A DNA stretch of 64,000 nucleotides, taken from Rhodobiaceae bacterium (GTDB lineage: Bacteria > Pseudomonadota > Alphaproteobacteria > Rhizobiales > Tepidamorphaceae). Under the pieces are notes generated by a model. That model had not been told where the DNA came from and made no database searches. It worked only from the letters and a program-made list of their open reading frames with translations. The stretch covers positions 248,001 through 312,000 of the forward strand of contig JACKJP010000004.1 in the NCBI GenBank assembly GCA_020637895.1. Reading direction: 5' to 3'. Of the stretch, positions 8,535 to 16,814 are shown one piece after another (position 1 is the stretch's first letter; each line of letters begins with the position of its first letter). A program made the translations under genes and the position numbers.

Positions 8535-9140
8535 ATGACTTTCATGAGCCAGCGTGCCGTCCAGATGCCCAAACACGCAACATCGCTGCCCAATATCCTG
8601 ACATACGGGCGGATCCTTGCCGTGCCCGCTATCGGGATCAGTTTCTTTCTGGAAGGCGATATCGGCCGCTGGATTGCATTCGCCATCTTCGCCGCCGCCA
8701 GCATTACTGACTTTCTGGACGGCTACCTCGCAAGAGCCTGGCACATGCAGTCCGCGCTCGGGCGTATGCTCGATCCCATCGCGGACAAGCTGCTGGTCGC
8801 CACGACGATCCTCATACTGGTCGCGGAAGGTACGCTGGCCGGCTGGTCCCTGATTGCCGCCATCGTGATCTTGTGTCGCGAGATCCTCGTATCCGGCCTG
8901 CGGGAACTGCTTGCCGAACTGCATGTCTCTGTGCCGGTATCGACCCTCGCGAAATGGAAGACGGCGGCCCAGATGCTGGCGCTCGGTTTCCTGCTGACCG
9001 GTCCTGCCGGCGACAAGGTCATCGGCTTTGCGACTGATGCCGGTCTGGTGCTGTTCTGGCTGGCGGCGATCCTGACCCTCTATACCGGCTGGGACTACAT
9101 GCGCGCGGGAATTCGCCACATCGTCGAGACTGACATATGA
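8535..9140 (+). CDS. pgsA: CDP-diacylglycerol-glycerol-3-phosphate 3-phosphatidyltransferase
   Basis: 201-residue inner-membrane enzyme that makes phosphatidylglycerophosphate from CDP-diacylglycerol and glycerol-3-phosphate, the committed step to phosphatidylglycerol and cardiolipin. The CDP-alcohol phosphatidyltransferase signature is complete: D59, D62-G63, A66-R67, G76, D80 and D84 within TDFLDGYLAR...GRMLDPIAD. Several hydrophobic helices follow, and LPNILTYGRI near residue 18 is typical for PgsA. ATG 8535 and 8544 are both usable starts. The TGA overlaps the moaD ATG. Confidence 0.95.
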   Translation: MTFMSQRAVQMPKHATSLPNILTYGRILAVPAIGISFFLEGDIGRWIAFAIFAAASITDFLDGYLARAWHMQSALGRMLDPIADKLLVATTILILVAEGTLAGWSLIAAIVILCREILVSGLRELLAELHVSVPVSTLAKWKTAAQMLALGFLLTGPAGDKVIGFATDAGLVLFWLAAILTLYTGWDYMRAGIRHIVETDI

Positions 9141-9388
9141 AACTGCTCTACTTCGCCTGGGTGCGCGAACGCATCGGCAAGGCGGAAGAAGAAATCGCCA
9201 TTCCGGCGGGGATCGAAACGGTCTCCGACCTGATCGCTTGGCTTGCGGCGCGCGACGAAGGCGGCGCACGTGCGTTCAACGAGCCAGAGGTGATCCGGGC
9301 AGCGATCGACCGGACCCATGCATCGCACGACATGCCTCTGGCCGGCGCGCAGGAAGTCGCCTTCTTTCCGCCGATGACAGGCGGCTGA
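9137..9388 (+). CDS. moaD: Molybdopterin synthase sulfur-carrier subunit
   Basis: 83-residue ubiquitin-fold sulfur carrier that ends in the obligatory Gly-Gly (FFPPMTGG). The C-terminal glycine is adenylated and thiocarboxylated, then donates sulfur to cyclic pyranopterin in the molybdopterin synthase complex with MoaE. It opens with a beta strand (MKLLYFAWVRERIG). The ATG overlaps the pgsA stop by four bases (ATGA) and moaE begins 7 bp downstream, so the two subunits are co-expressed. Confidence 0.95.
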   Translation: MKLLYFAWVRERIGKAEEEIAIPAGIETVSDLIAWLAARDEGGARAFNEPEVIRAAIDRTHASHDMPLAGAQEVAFFPPMTGG

Positions 9389-9395
9389 GGCCGGC

Positions 9396-9863
9396 ATGAT
9401 CACGGTCCGCATTCAGCGCGAACCCTTCGACGTCCAGGCCGAGGCGACCCTCCTGACCGCAGGCGCCACCGATGTCGGCGCCCTTGTCACCTTCACGGGC
9501 CTGTGCCGCGACGAAGGGGGACGGCTGTTAGCTCTTGAGCTGGAGCACTATCCGGGCATGGCGCTGGAGGAAATCACGCGTATTGCCGAGGAAACCGAAG
9601 CGCGTTTTGAGCTGGAAGGCCTGACGGTGATCCATCGGCACGGGCTCGTCGCGCCGGGGGAGCAGATCGTTCTTGTCCTCGCCGCAGCCAGCCACCGCCG
9701 CGCGGCATTGCAGGCTGCCGATTTCATGATGGACTATCTGAAGACCCGCGCGCCTTTCTGGAAGCGGGAGCATCTGACCGATGGCACGCTGGGCGACTGG
9801 GTGCAGGCCAGTGCAGCAGACGACCTTGATGCGGCGCGCTGGCAGCGCGACGAGACTTCCTGA
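9396..9863 (+). CDS. moaE: Molybdopterin synthase catalytic subunit
   Basis: 155 residues. Partner of MoaD in the heterotetramer that converts cyclic pyranopterin monophosphate to molybdopterin. Recognisable family blocks are ALVTFTGLCRDEGG (about 29-42), LELEHYPGMALEEI (about 48-61), the His-rich VIHRHGLVAPGEQIV and the catalytic C-terminal RAPFWKREH segment, which holds the conserved Lys. The ATG is 7 bp after moaD. It is convergent with the GGDEF-EAL gene, 5 bp away. Confidence 0.95.
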   Translation: MITVRIQREPFDVQAEATLLTAGATDVGALVTFTGLCRDEGGRLLALELEHYPGMALEEITRIAEETEARFELEGLTVIHRHGLVAPGEQIVLVLAAASHRRAALQAADFMMDYLKTRAPFWKREHLTDGTLGDWVQASAADDLDAARWQRDETS

Positions 9864-9868
9864 TCAGG

Positions 9869-11833
9869 CTAGCCGGCGTTTCGCTTGCGCTTTTCTACCC
9901 ATTTGCCGAGGAACATGTCGGCCTCTTCCGGCGGCAGCGGTTTGCTGAAGTAGTAGCCCTGGATGAGACTGCAACCGCGCGCTTCCAGAAGTTCGAGTTG
10001 TTCGCGGGTTTCCACGCCCTCGACGACGCATTCCAGATTGAGGTTGCGGCAAAGATCGATAATCGTGTTCACGATGTTTCGCGCCGCCCCATCGGTCTCG
10101 ATGCCGGTTATGAAGCTGCGATCGATCTTGATCCGGTCGACTGGCATACGCTGAATCTGGCCAAGGCTCGAGAAGCCGGTACCAAAGTCGTCCAGCGCAA
10201 TGCTTGAACCCATGTTACGCAGCACTTCGAGCGATTCCGTTGCCCTGCCGATATCCTGAACGAGCGCCGACTCGGTGATTTCGAAGGTAATTCGGCTGGG
10301 ACGGACCTTCGACTCCTCGACAGCCTGAATCAGCCTCGCCATCGTCTCGAATGAATTGAGATCGTAGGGCGACAGGTTGAAGGACAGGCCGACATCTTCC
10401 GGCCAGCGTTCGGCCACGGCGAGCGCCTTTCGGAAAAGGATCGTCGTCAGTTGCCCGATTAGGCCAGCCTGCTCGGCCGTACGGATGAACGTGTCGGGCG
10501 AGATCCGGCCAAGCACGGGACTATCCCAGCGCGCCAGCGCCTCGAAGGCGGTAAGACGACCAGCCCCGGAGTCGATGATCGGCTGGTAGACGACGGATAG
10601 TTCTTCGTCGAGTTCCGCCTCACGCAGCTGGTGAGTGATCTGGCTGACTTCGCGGATGATCGTTTCGTGTTCTTCGGAGAAGAGGACGACCGTCCCCTTG
10701 CTGTGCTGCTTGGCATAGCACAGGGCATAGTCCGCACGTTCGTAGACTTCCTCACCGGTTCGTCCCGCGGACGGATAGGAAGCAAGGCCGACTGTCGCGG
10801 CGATGTGCACCGAACTGCCCTTCACGTCGAACGCGGCAAGCAGCGCTTCGCAAAGCTGGTTGGATTTTGCCACCGCCCCGGCCGCATCGATGGATGAACC
10901 GAAGATAAGACCGAACTCGTCGCCGCCAAGACGCGAAAGAAAGGCATCGTCGCCCAGAACATCCCGCAGCCGGTTAGCCGTATCGGCCAGCAGCTGGTCG
11001 CCGGCAAGATGCCCGAGAACATCATTGACCGCCTTGAAGCCGTCGAGGTCGAGGATACCGACGATACGAGGGCGCGTTTCGCCATGATCGCCCCCAATGG
11101 ACTCGGCGAGCCGCGAAAAGAAATGACGCCGGTTGGGCAGATCCGTCAGGCTGTCATGGTCGGCCAGCCAGCGGTTCTGGCGGTTGAGCGACCGAAGCCG
11201 GCTGCGCTGTTCCTGCAACTGCTGCTGCTTGGCAATCAGATCTTTAAAATCGTTCGCATAGCGGAAGCACATGAACAGCATGGTGCCCGTGACCAGCAAT
11301 GCGTTGATGGCAATCGCGTTGAACACCGTAATGTCGGAAAGCGCCAGGAAGACGACCGACGGCCCGTTGATCAGGAGCGCGAGCAGCGTCGATGAAAGGC
11401 GCAGATGCATCATGCATGCAATGCACGAAAGGACCGTGATCGTGGCAAAAAATGCCACGTGAAGCTGGGTGTAGGCGGTTCCATACTGGAATAGTGCCAG
11501 TTCCCAGCCGGCGAACATCAGCGCCATGACGGTGGACCGCTTGATCGCGGTTACCATCTTGTCGGCAATCTCTTCGTCGCTGAGTTTGGCTATGTCGCTC
11601 CGCCACAGAAGGGCAGCCCGATAGAAGACCATGAGCACGAAGGCCGCCGGCAGATAGACGGTCAGATAATCCGGAGCGACGCCGTGGTGGGTGTAGGCAG
11701 CAGCGATCAACGATACGCCGATGATGCTGTACATCACCGGAATCTGCTTCGATACCGCAATGTAACGCGCCCGGTTCAGAGCGGCATCATCGATGCCCTC
11801 ACCGAACGCGCGCATGATTTTCGGTACGATCAT
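9869..11833 (-). CDS. Membrane-anchored GGDEF-EAL cyclic-di-GMP protein
   Basis: 654 residues. An N-terminal membrane region (about residues 33-190, roughly five or six helices) and a short coiled stretch (KQQQLQEQRSRLRSL) lead into a GGDEF domain with an intact GGDEF motif (303-307) and an EAL domain with EAL at 431-433. The EAL metal and catalytic residues are all present: the Asn in SFNLSP, the Glu in FEITES, DDFGTG (548-553), the Lys in RIKIDR and the Glu in VVEGVET. The position of the GGDEF inhibitory RxxD site holds G-D-D-A instead, so product inhibition there is unlikely. Both cyclase and phosphodiesterase activity are possible. No adjacent effector is seen. Confidence 0.92.
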   Translation of the reverse strand: MIVPKIMRAFGEGIDDAALNRARYIAVSKQIPVMYSIIGVSLIAAAYTHHGVAPDYLTVYLPAAFVLMVFYRAALLWRSDIAKLSDEEIADKMVTAIKRSTVMALMFAGWELALFQYGTAYTQLHVAFFATITVLSCIACMMHLRLSSTLLALLINGPSVVFLALSDITVFNAIAINALLVTGTMLFMCFRYANDFKDLIAKQQQLQEQRSRLRSLNRQNRWLADHDSLTDLPNRRHFFSRLAESIGGDHGETRPRIVGILDLDGFKAVNDVLGHLAGDQLLADTANRLRDVLGDDAFLSRLGGDEFGLIFGSSIDAAGAVAKSNQLCEALLAAFDVKGSSVHIAATVGLASYPSAGRTGEEVYERADYALCYAKQHSKGTVVLFSEEHETIIREVSQITHQLREAELDEELSVVYQPIIDSGAGRLTAFEALARWDSPVLGRISPDTFIRTAEQAGLIGQLTTILFRKALAVAERWPEDVGLSFNLSPYDLNSFETMARLIQAVEESKVRPSRITFEITESALVQDIGRATESLEVLRNMGSSIALDDFGTGFSSLGQIQRMPVDRIKIDRSFITGIETDGAARNIVNTIIDLCRNLNLECVVEGVETREQLELLEARGCSLIQGYYFSKPLPPEEADMFLGKWVEKRKRNAG

Positions 11834-12010
11834 CGCAACCTTCTCATCCCGCAGTCCTGTTCAATGAAACAACGAAACGCCCTAATTTTCCGTGAAACTG
11901 AACGAATTCCAGCAGGCCTGCGTTCTTTCCGCACGCCCTTCCGGGTTTGAGCAGAAGTCGCCGTAGCGGCAGACCCGACATTCGTTGCGGCAGTTTGAGG
12001 GGGACGTTGC

Positions 12011-12694
12011 GTGTCTCAATGGTTCTTCGATCGTCTCTACGAGAAGACGCCCGACTATTACGGGCGCTCGGTGCGACCCGAGTTCGACCGATTTCTGGCC
12101 GGCTTCGCCTCCGGCGAACGCATTGTCGATCTGGGCTGCGGTCAGGGACGGCACGCGCTCGCAGCCGCGCGGCATGGCGTGCATGTTCACGCCATCGACC
12201 AGTCGGCCGTGGCGCTTGACCAGCTGGCAAAGGAAGCAGCGATAGGCGAACTACCGATCACGACAGAAGTGGCCGACCTTGCCTCCTGGCAGGTTCCCGA
12301 TGGCAGGTTTGATGGCGCCGTGATGGTCACCAGCCTGGATCACCTGCCATTACCGCGCATTGTCGCGATCGAGACGGCGTTGCGCGACGGGTTGAATGCG
12401 GGCGCGCGGATCTATGTGGAAAGTTTCACCGACAGCGATCCCGGTTACCGCGACGCTTCCGGGGCGAGCGAGACGCATGTGCCTGTCCGCCACTATTTCG
12501 CGAGCAGGGAACTGGAACGCCTGTTTGGAAGATGGAAAATCGTCGAATTCAGGGAATTCTTGAGCGCGATGACGGCCACGGCCCCGCGCACATGCACGGC
12601 ATGGCCCTGCTGGTCGCGCAAAGCCCGTGGACGGATAGAGATCGAAAGGCGGCGTCAGGCCGCCTTCCGCTTGGGCTGGACGGCGGACATGTAG
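12011..12694 (+). CDS. SAM-dependent class I methyltransferase (3' end frame-disrupted)
   Basis: Small cytosolic methyltransferase with motif I IVDLGCGQGRHALAA (about 38-52), an acidic post-I residue (HAIDQSA) and motif IV-like GAVMVTSLDHLP. The substrate is unknown; the layout recalls TehB/thiopurine-type enzymes. As read, the last 40 or so residues are atypical (Cys/Trp/Arg-rich). Adding one base near 12556 gives the natural tail LERDDGHGPAHMHGMALLVA, and one more in the A-run near 12620 gives a stop at about 12635. That would end the gene before ilvE instead of overlapping its 3' end. Start GTG/ATG at 12011 follows GAGGGGGA. Confidence 0.75.
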   Translation: MSQWFFDRLYEKTPDYYGRSVRPEFDRFLAGFASGERIVDLGCGQGRHALAAARHGVHVHAIDQSAVALDQLAKEAAIGELPITTEVADLASWQVPDGRFDGAVMVTSLDHLPLPRIVAIETALRDGLNAGARIYVESFTDSDPGYRDASGASETHVPVRHYFASRELERLFGRWKIVEFREFLSAMTATAPRTCTAWPCWSRKARGRIEIERRRQAAFRLGWTADM

Positions 12695-13546
12695 TCTTCC
12701 ATCAGCGTCTTCGTGATCTCTCCGACGGAGAACTTGTAGGGGCCGATTTCCGAAACCGGCGTGACTTCGGCCGCCGTGCCCGTCAGGAAGCACTGTTCGA
12801 AGCCTTCCATCTCCTCGGGGCTGGATTCGCCCGCTCGACAATCTCGATGCCGCGGTCGCGGGCAAGGCCGATCACCGTCTGGCGCGTGATCCCGTCCAGG
12901 AAACAGTCCGGCTTGGGCGCGTGTGGAGCTTGCCTTCCTTGACGAAGAAGACGTTCGCGCCCGTCGCCTCGGCAACCTGGCCGCGCCAGTCGAGCATAAG
13001 CGCGTCCGCATATCCCTTCGATTCGGCGGCATGCTTTGAGAGCGTGCAGATCATGTAAAGACCCGCCGCCTTTGACTTGGACGGGGCCGTACGCGGGTCG
13101 GGCCTGCGATATTCGGCAAGATCCAGGCGAATGCCTTTCAGCCTTTCCTCGGGCGCGAAATAGGACGGCCATTCCCAGATGGCGATCGCCACGTTGATCT
13201 TGTTCTTCTGGGCAGAAACGCCCATCATTTCGCTGCCGCGCCACGCGATCGGGCGGACATAGGCATCTTTGAAACCCTGACGTGCGAGCGTTTCGCGGCA
13301 CGCGTCATTGATCTGCTCGACACTGAAGGGAATCTTGAAGCCGAGGATACGCGCCGATTCATGCAGGCGTTCGGTATGCTCGTTCAGCTTGAAGATTTCG
13401 CCGCCATACGCGCGCTCGCCCTCGAAGACGGCCGACGCATAGTGCAGCCCGTGGGTCAGCACGTGGATCTTGGCATCCTTCCACTCGACGAATTCGCCAT
13501 TGAACCAGATCCAGCCATCCTGCTGGTCGAATGATGCGCCACTCAT
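12655..13546 (-). pseudogene. ilvE: Branched-chain amino acid aminotransferase, two apparent frameshifts
   Basis: Class IV PLP aminotransferase making Leu, Ile and Val from their keto acids. The N-terminal two thirds read cleanly from ATG 13546 (GGGAGA upstream): WIWFNGEFVEW, HYASAVFEGERAY, the PLP-lysine SKSKAAGLYM and VAEATGANVFFVKEGKLHT. Continuation then needs a shift near 12915-12923 (into PDCFLDGITRQTVIGLARDR) and another near 12815-12832 (into EEMEGFEQCFLTGTAAEV), ending PKRKAA at 12655. Each shift is equivalent to one missing base. All segments are well conserved, so a sequencing or assembly error looks likelier than decay, but as given the frame is broken. Confidence 0.85.
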
Positions 13547-13618
13547 GGCAGTTTCTCCCAAGGTCCAGACCGGTCGTTTGCATCCGCCGGCCGCTACACG
13601 TGACTTGTCTATTCCGTA

Positions 13619-13671
13619 TGTCGCATTATGGTCCGACAGACGGAGCTATCGGGCAAGACTGAACCTATAAT
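13619..13671 (+). promoter_or_regulatory. Candidate promoter and operator between ilvE and petP
   Basis: The 209-bp divergent spacer holds a TATAAT hexamer (13666-13671) on the plus strand about 85 bases before petP, without a convincing -35. An inverted repeat TGTCG (13619-13623) ... CGACA (13634-13638) lies just upstream. MarR proteins often bind such palindromes in their own promoters, so PetP autoregulation is a reasonable guess. Confidence 0.35.
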
Positions 13672-13755
13672 GCCCCTGATAGGAAAGGCGGCACAAGGTT
13701 TGATCATGTCGTCCGAAACGGCGTTCTTGTAACAATCGAACAAAAATAAGTCAAT

Positions 13756-14292
13756 ATGGCTGACATAAAATTCGGCAACGACCAGACAATACCCGAGGAC
13801 GGCGAGCACGAAACGCCCGTGTCGCCGCACTGGACGTTGATTGAACTGCTTTTCTTCGCCTATCGCGACTTCACGAAAGACGCCGATGAGGTGCTCGCGC
13901 AGTTTGGCTTCGGCCGCGCCCATCACCGCGTGCTTCATTTCGTCAATCGCAATCCCGGCCTCACTGTCGCCGATCTTCTGGATATCCTCAAAATCACCAA
14001 ACAGTCGCTGGCGAGGGTACTGAAGCAATTGGTCGAAGACGGTTTCATCGAGCAACGGGCTGGCGCATCTGACCGCCGGCAGCGGCTGCTGTTCACCACG
14101 CAACGGGGAAAGGCCCTGGCGCTTGAACTCGCCGCGCGCCAGTCGAAGCGTATCCAGAGGGCGCTGAACGAGGCCGGACCCGATGCGCAGGCGCGCTTTC
14201 ACGACACGCTGCTTGCCATGGTCGATGTAGGTGAACGCGAGCGCGTGGCCGCCCTGACAACGGCTCGCCGGGAAGACGGTCCGCGCCCATGA
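13756..14292 (+). CDS. petP: MarR-family regulator PetP
   Basis: 178-residue winged-helix DNA-binding protein of the MarR family: helical dimerisation region (WTLIELLFFAYRDF), then the wing-helix core LTVADLLDILKITKQSLARVLKQL and the wing DGFIEQRAGASDRRQRLLFTT. In Rhodobacter capsulatus petP lies directly before petR, and both are needed for cytochrome bc1 (petABC) expression; the same pair occurs here, joined by an ATGA overlap. Here the pet genes are about 20 kb away instead of adjacent. The name rests on synteny with petR plus family, so fairly but not fully sure. Confidence 0.85.
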   Translation: MADIKFGNDQTIPEDGEHETPVSPHWTLIELLFFAYRDFTKDADEVLAQFGFGRAHHRVLHFVNRNPGLTVADLLDILKITKQSLARVLKQLVEDGFIEQRAGASDRRQRLLFTTQRGKALALELAARQSKRIQRALNEAGPDAQARFHDTLLAMVDVGERERVAALTTARREDGPRP

Positions 14293-15005
14293 GCCCCGAC
14301 CAGACAGATGCATTGCCGACGACTGCCAGCGACGACGCCGCCCATCTGCTGATCGTCGACGACGACAGGCGCATCAGGACGCTCTTGCGTCGCTACCTGT
14401 CTGAACAGGGCTACCGGATCACGACCGCGGAAAACGCGGCCGAGGCACGCGCGCGCATGAAGGGGCTTACCTTCGACCTGCTGATCCTCGACGTGATGAT
14501 GCCGGGAGAAACCGGACTGAATTTCGCCGAAGACCTGCGCAAGACGATGGACGTTCCGATCCTCATGCTCACCGCGCGATCCGAACCCGAACATAGGATC
14601 AAGGGGCTGGAACTGGGCGCCGACGACTATCTGCCCAAGCCCTTCGAGCCCCGAGAACTGTTGCTGAGGATCAACATCATCCTGCGCCGACGCCGCCCGC
14701 CCGCGGAAATGCAGGTCACAGACGTGCGCTTCGGTGGTTTCACCTTCCATGTCGCGCGCGGCGAACTGAGGCGCGGCGATGAAACGATCCGCCTGACCGA
14801 GCGCGAGCGCGATATGCTTCGGCTCTTTGCATCGCGTGCCAACGAGACCGTTGCGCGCATGGAACTGGCAGGCGACACCGACGGTAGCGAACGTGCCGTC
14901 GATGTTCAGGTCAACCGGTTGCGCCGCAAGATCGAGGCCGATCCGTCCAATCCGATCTGCCTGCAGACGGTGCGCGGAATCGGCTACCGGCTCCATACGG
15001 ACTAG
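14289..15005 (+). CDS. petR: OmpR-family response regulator PetR
   Basis: 238 residues. The receiver domain has the acidic pair D24-D25, phospho-acceptor D68 (LLILDVMMPGETG), T95 (LMLTARSE) and K117 (LPKPFEP), so phosphorylation should work. The C-terminal winged helix runs LTERERDMLRLF ... VDVQVNRLRRKIE ... VRGIGYRL. The ATG overlaps the petP stop and a histidine-kinase gene starts 11 bp downstream, which makes a petP-petR-kinase operon. Homologous PetR controls cytochrome bc1 genes; targets here are inferred. Confidence 0.88.
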   Translation: MSPDQTDALPTTASDDAAHLLIVDDDRRIRTLLRRYLSEQGYRITTAENAAEARARMKGLTFDLLILDVMMPGETGLNFAEDLRKTMDVPILMLTARSEPEHRIKGLELGADDYLPKPFEPRELLLRINIILRRRRPPAEMQVTDVRFGGFTFHVARGELRRGDETIRLTERERDMLRLFASRANETVARMELAGDTDGSERAVDVQVNRLRRKIEADPSNPICLQTVRGIGYRLHTD

Positions 15006-15016
15006 AACCGGGGACC

Positions 15017-16438
15017 GTGGTGGCGATCATCGACAATATGCGCCGCCCCCTGCGAAGCTGGCAGATCGGCTGGCATCGCGGCCTCAAGAAGCTGCGTTCG
15101 ACGCGGACCGTCAAATTCGTCAGCCGGGTGCTATCGCGGCACATGCCGACCGGGCTCTACGCCCGCTCGCTGATCATCATCGTGACGCCCGTTGTGCTGC
15201 TTCAGGCAGTCATCGCCTTCGTTTTCATGGAACGGCACTGGGATCGCGTGACGGGGCGGCTTTCGGCGGCGGTCACGCAGCAGATCGCCGCCGTGATCGA
15301 TGTTTACGAGACCTATCCCCAGGATAAGGAAAAGCAGCAACTCACCCGCATTGCCGCCGAGCGCATGGGTCTGACGGTATCCTTTCTGGAGCCTCAACCG
15401 CTGCCACCGGCAGGTCCCAAGCCGTTTTTCTCACTTCTCGACCGCACGCTCTCTCGCGAGATCACGCTCCAGATCAACCGGCCATTCTGGATTGACACGG
15501 TCGGCCGCTCCAACCTCGTCGAGATCCGCATCCAGCTGAAGGACGCGGTCTTGCGGGTCATCGCGCCGCGCAATGCCGCCTATGCGTCGAATTCGCATAT
15601 CTTCATCGTCTGGATGGTCGGCACGTCCCTCGTGGTCCTTGCCGTCGCCGTCGCCTTCCTGCGCAATCAGATCAAGCCGATCCAGCGCCTCGCGCTCGCG
15701 GCGGAGGAATTCGGCAAGGGCCGCTCGATTACCCAGGAGTTTCACCCAAGCGGCGCCCGCGAGGTGCGTCAGGCTTCTCTCGCTTTCATCGAAATGGGAC
15801 GGCGCATCGAACGCCAGCTGGAACAGCGGACGACCATGCTGAACGGCGTCAGCCACGATCTGCGCACGATCCTGACCCGCTTCAAGCTGCAACTCGCGCT
15901 GATCGGCGACAACGCCGACACCGCCGACCTGATCGGCGACGTCGACGAGATGCAGCACATGCTCGAGGACTATCTGTCATTCGCGCGCGGCGACACGGGC
16001 GAGATGGCGAGCGAGACGGACATCGGCGCATTGCTGGAATCGCTGCGCTTCGATGCCGAGCGGAGCGGTCACCATACGGAAATCCACGCCCCACCGGATC
16101 TGACGGCGACGGTACGCGCCAACGCCATCAAACGATGCCTGTCGAACCTCGTGGAAAATGCCTGCAGTTTTGGCGATACGATCGACATCACCGCCAGAAT
16201 CGACGGTGAGATGCTGGTCATCTCGGTCGACGACGACGGCCCCGGAATCCCGCCCGAAAGCTACGAAGAGGTCTTCCGCCCCTTCCTGCGCCTTGACGAT
16301 GCACGCAATCAGGACCGCTCCGGAACGGGTCTCGGATTGTCGATCGCACGCGATATCGCGCGGACGCATGGCGGCGATGTGGAACTTGGAGAAAGTCCGG
16401 CTGGCGGCCTCAGGGCAACGCTGCGGGTACCCGTCTGA
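15017..16438 (+). CDS. EnvZ-like sensor histidine kinase, probable PetR partner
   Basis: 473 residues from the GTG at 15017 (an ATG at 15038 is also possible). Two transmembrane helices (about 51-71 and 194-216) enclose a periplasmic sensor of about 120 residues. HAMP (about 217-270), a DHp domain with phospho-acceptor H280 in NGVSHDLRT, and an HATPase domain follow, with N box LVENACSFG, G1 DDDGPGIPPE and G2 RSGTGLGLSIA. The usual Pro of the H box (HDLRTP) is Ile here. Its place 11 bp after petR makes it the likely cognate kinase. The signal is unknown. Confidence 0.88.
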   Translation: MVAIIDNMRRPLRSWQIGWHRGLKKLRSTRTVKFVSRVLSRHMPTGLYARSLIIIVTPVVLLQAVIAFVFMERHWDRVTGRLSAAVTQQIAAVIDVYETYPQDKEKQQLTRIAAERMGLTVSFLEPQPLPPAGPKPFFSLLDRTLSREITLQINRPFWIDTVGRSNLVEIRIQLKDAVLRVIAPRNAAYASNSHIFIVWMVGTSLVVLAVAVAFLRNQIKPIQRLALAAEEFGKGRSITQEFHPSGAREVRQASLAFIEMGRRIERQLEQRTTMLNGVSHDLRTILTRFKLQLALIGDNADTADLIGDVDEMQHMLEDYLSFARGDTGEMASETDIGALLESLRFDAERSGHHTEIHAPPDLTATVRANAIKRCLSNLVENACSFGDTIDITARIDGEMLVISVDDDGPGIPPESYEEVFRPFLRLDDARNQDRSGTGLGLSIARDIARTHGGDVELGESPAGGLRATLRVPV

Positions 16439-16442
16439 TCAA

Positions 16443-16805
16443 TCAGAACAACCGCCCGCCATTCGGCACAGACCGTTCCACCGCGACGAGAACAACTTCT
16501 CCGTCAGGATCTGGAAAGCCGAGCGTCAGCACTTCCGACATGAACTTGCCGATCTGCCGGGGCGGAAAATTGACCACTGCCGCCACCTGCCGCCCGACAA
16601 GCGTTTCAGGCGTATAATATTTCGTCAGCTGGGCAGAAGTCTTGCGCTCGCCGATCTCCGGGCCGAAATCGATCCACAGCTTGATCGCCGGTTTGCGCGC
16701 TTCCGGATAGGGCTCGGCCCGCATCACGGTGCCGACCCTGATATCCACTTTCAGGAAATCGGCGAATTCGATCGCCGCTGCCCCTTCCCCGCCATTCGCA
16801 TCCAT
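16443..16805 (-). CDS. csaA: CsaA-like tRNA-binding domain protein
   Basis: 120 residues consisting of a single EMAP/OB-fold tRNA-binding domain (FLKVDIRVGTVMRAEPYPEARKP at about 17-39, and VAAVVNFPPRQIGKFMSEVL). CsaA acts as a dimeric export-related chaperone and tRNA-binding protein in Bacillus; the bacterial free-standing domain is common in Alphaproteobacteria. It lies 9 bp downstream of proC on the same strand and is convergent with the kinase gene. Confidence 0.9.
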   Translation of the reverse strand: MDANGGEGAAAIEFADFLKVDIRVGTVMRAEPYPEARKPAIKLWIDFGPEIGERKTSAQLTKYYTPETLVGRQVAAVVNFPPRQIGKFMSEVLTLGFPDPDGEVVLVAVERSVPNGGRLF

Positions 16806-16814
16806 GAACTTCCG

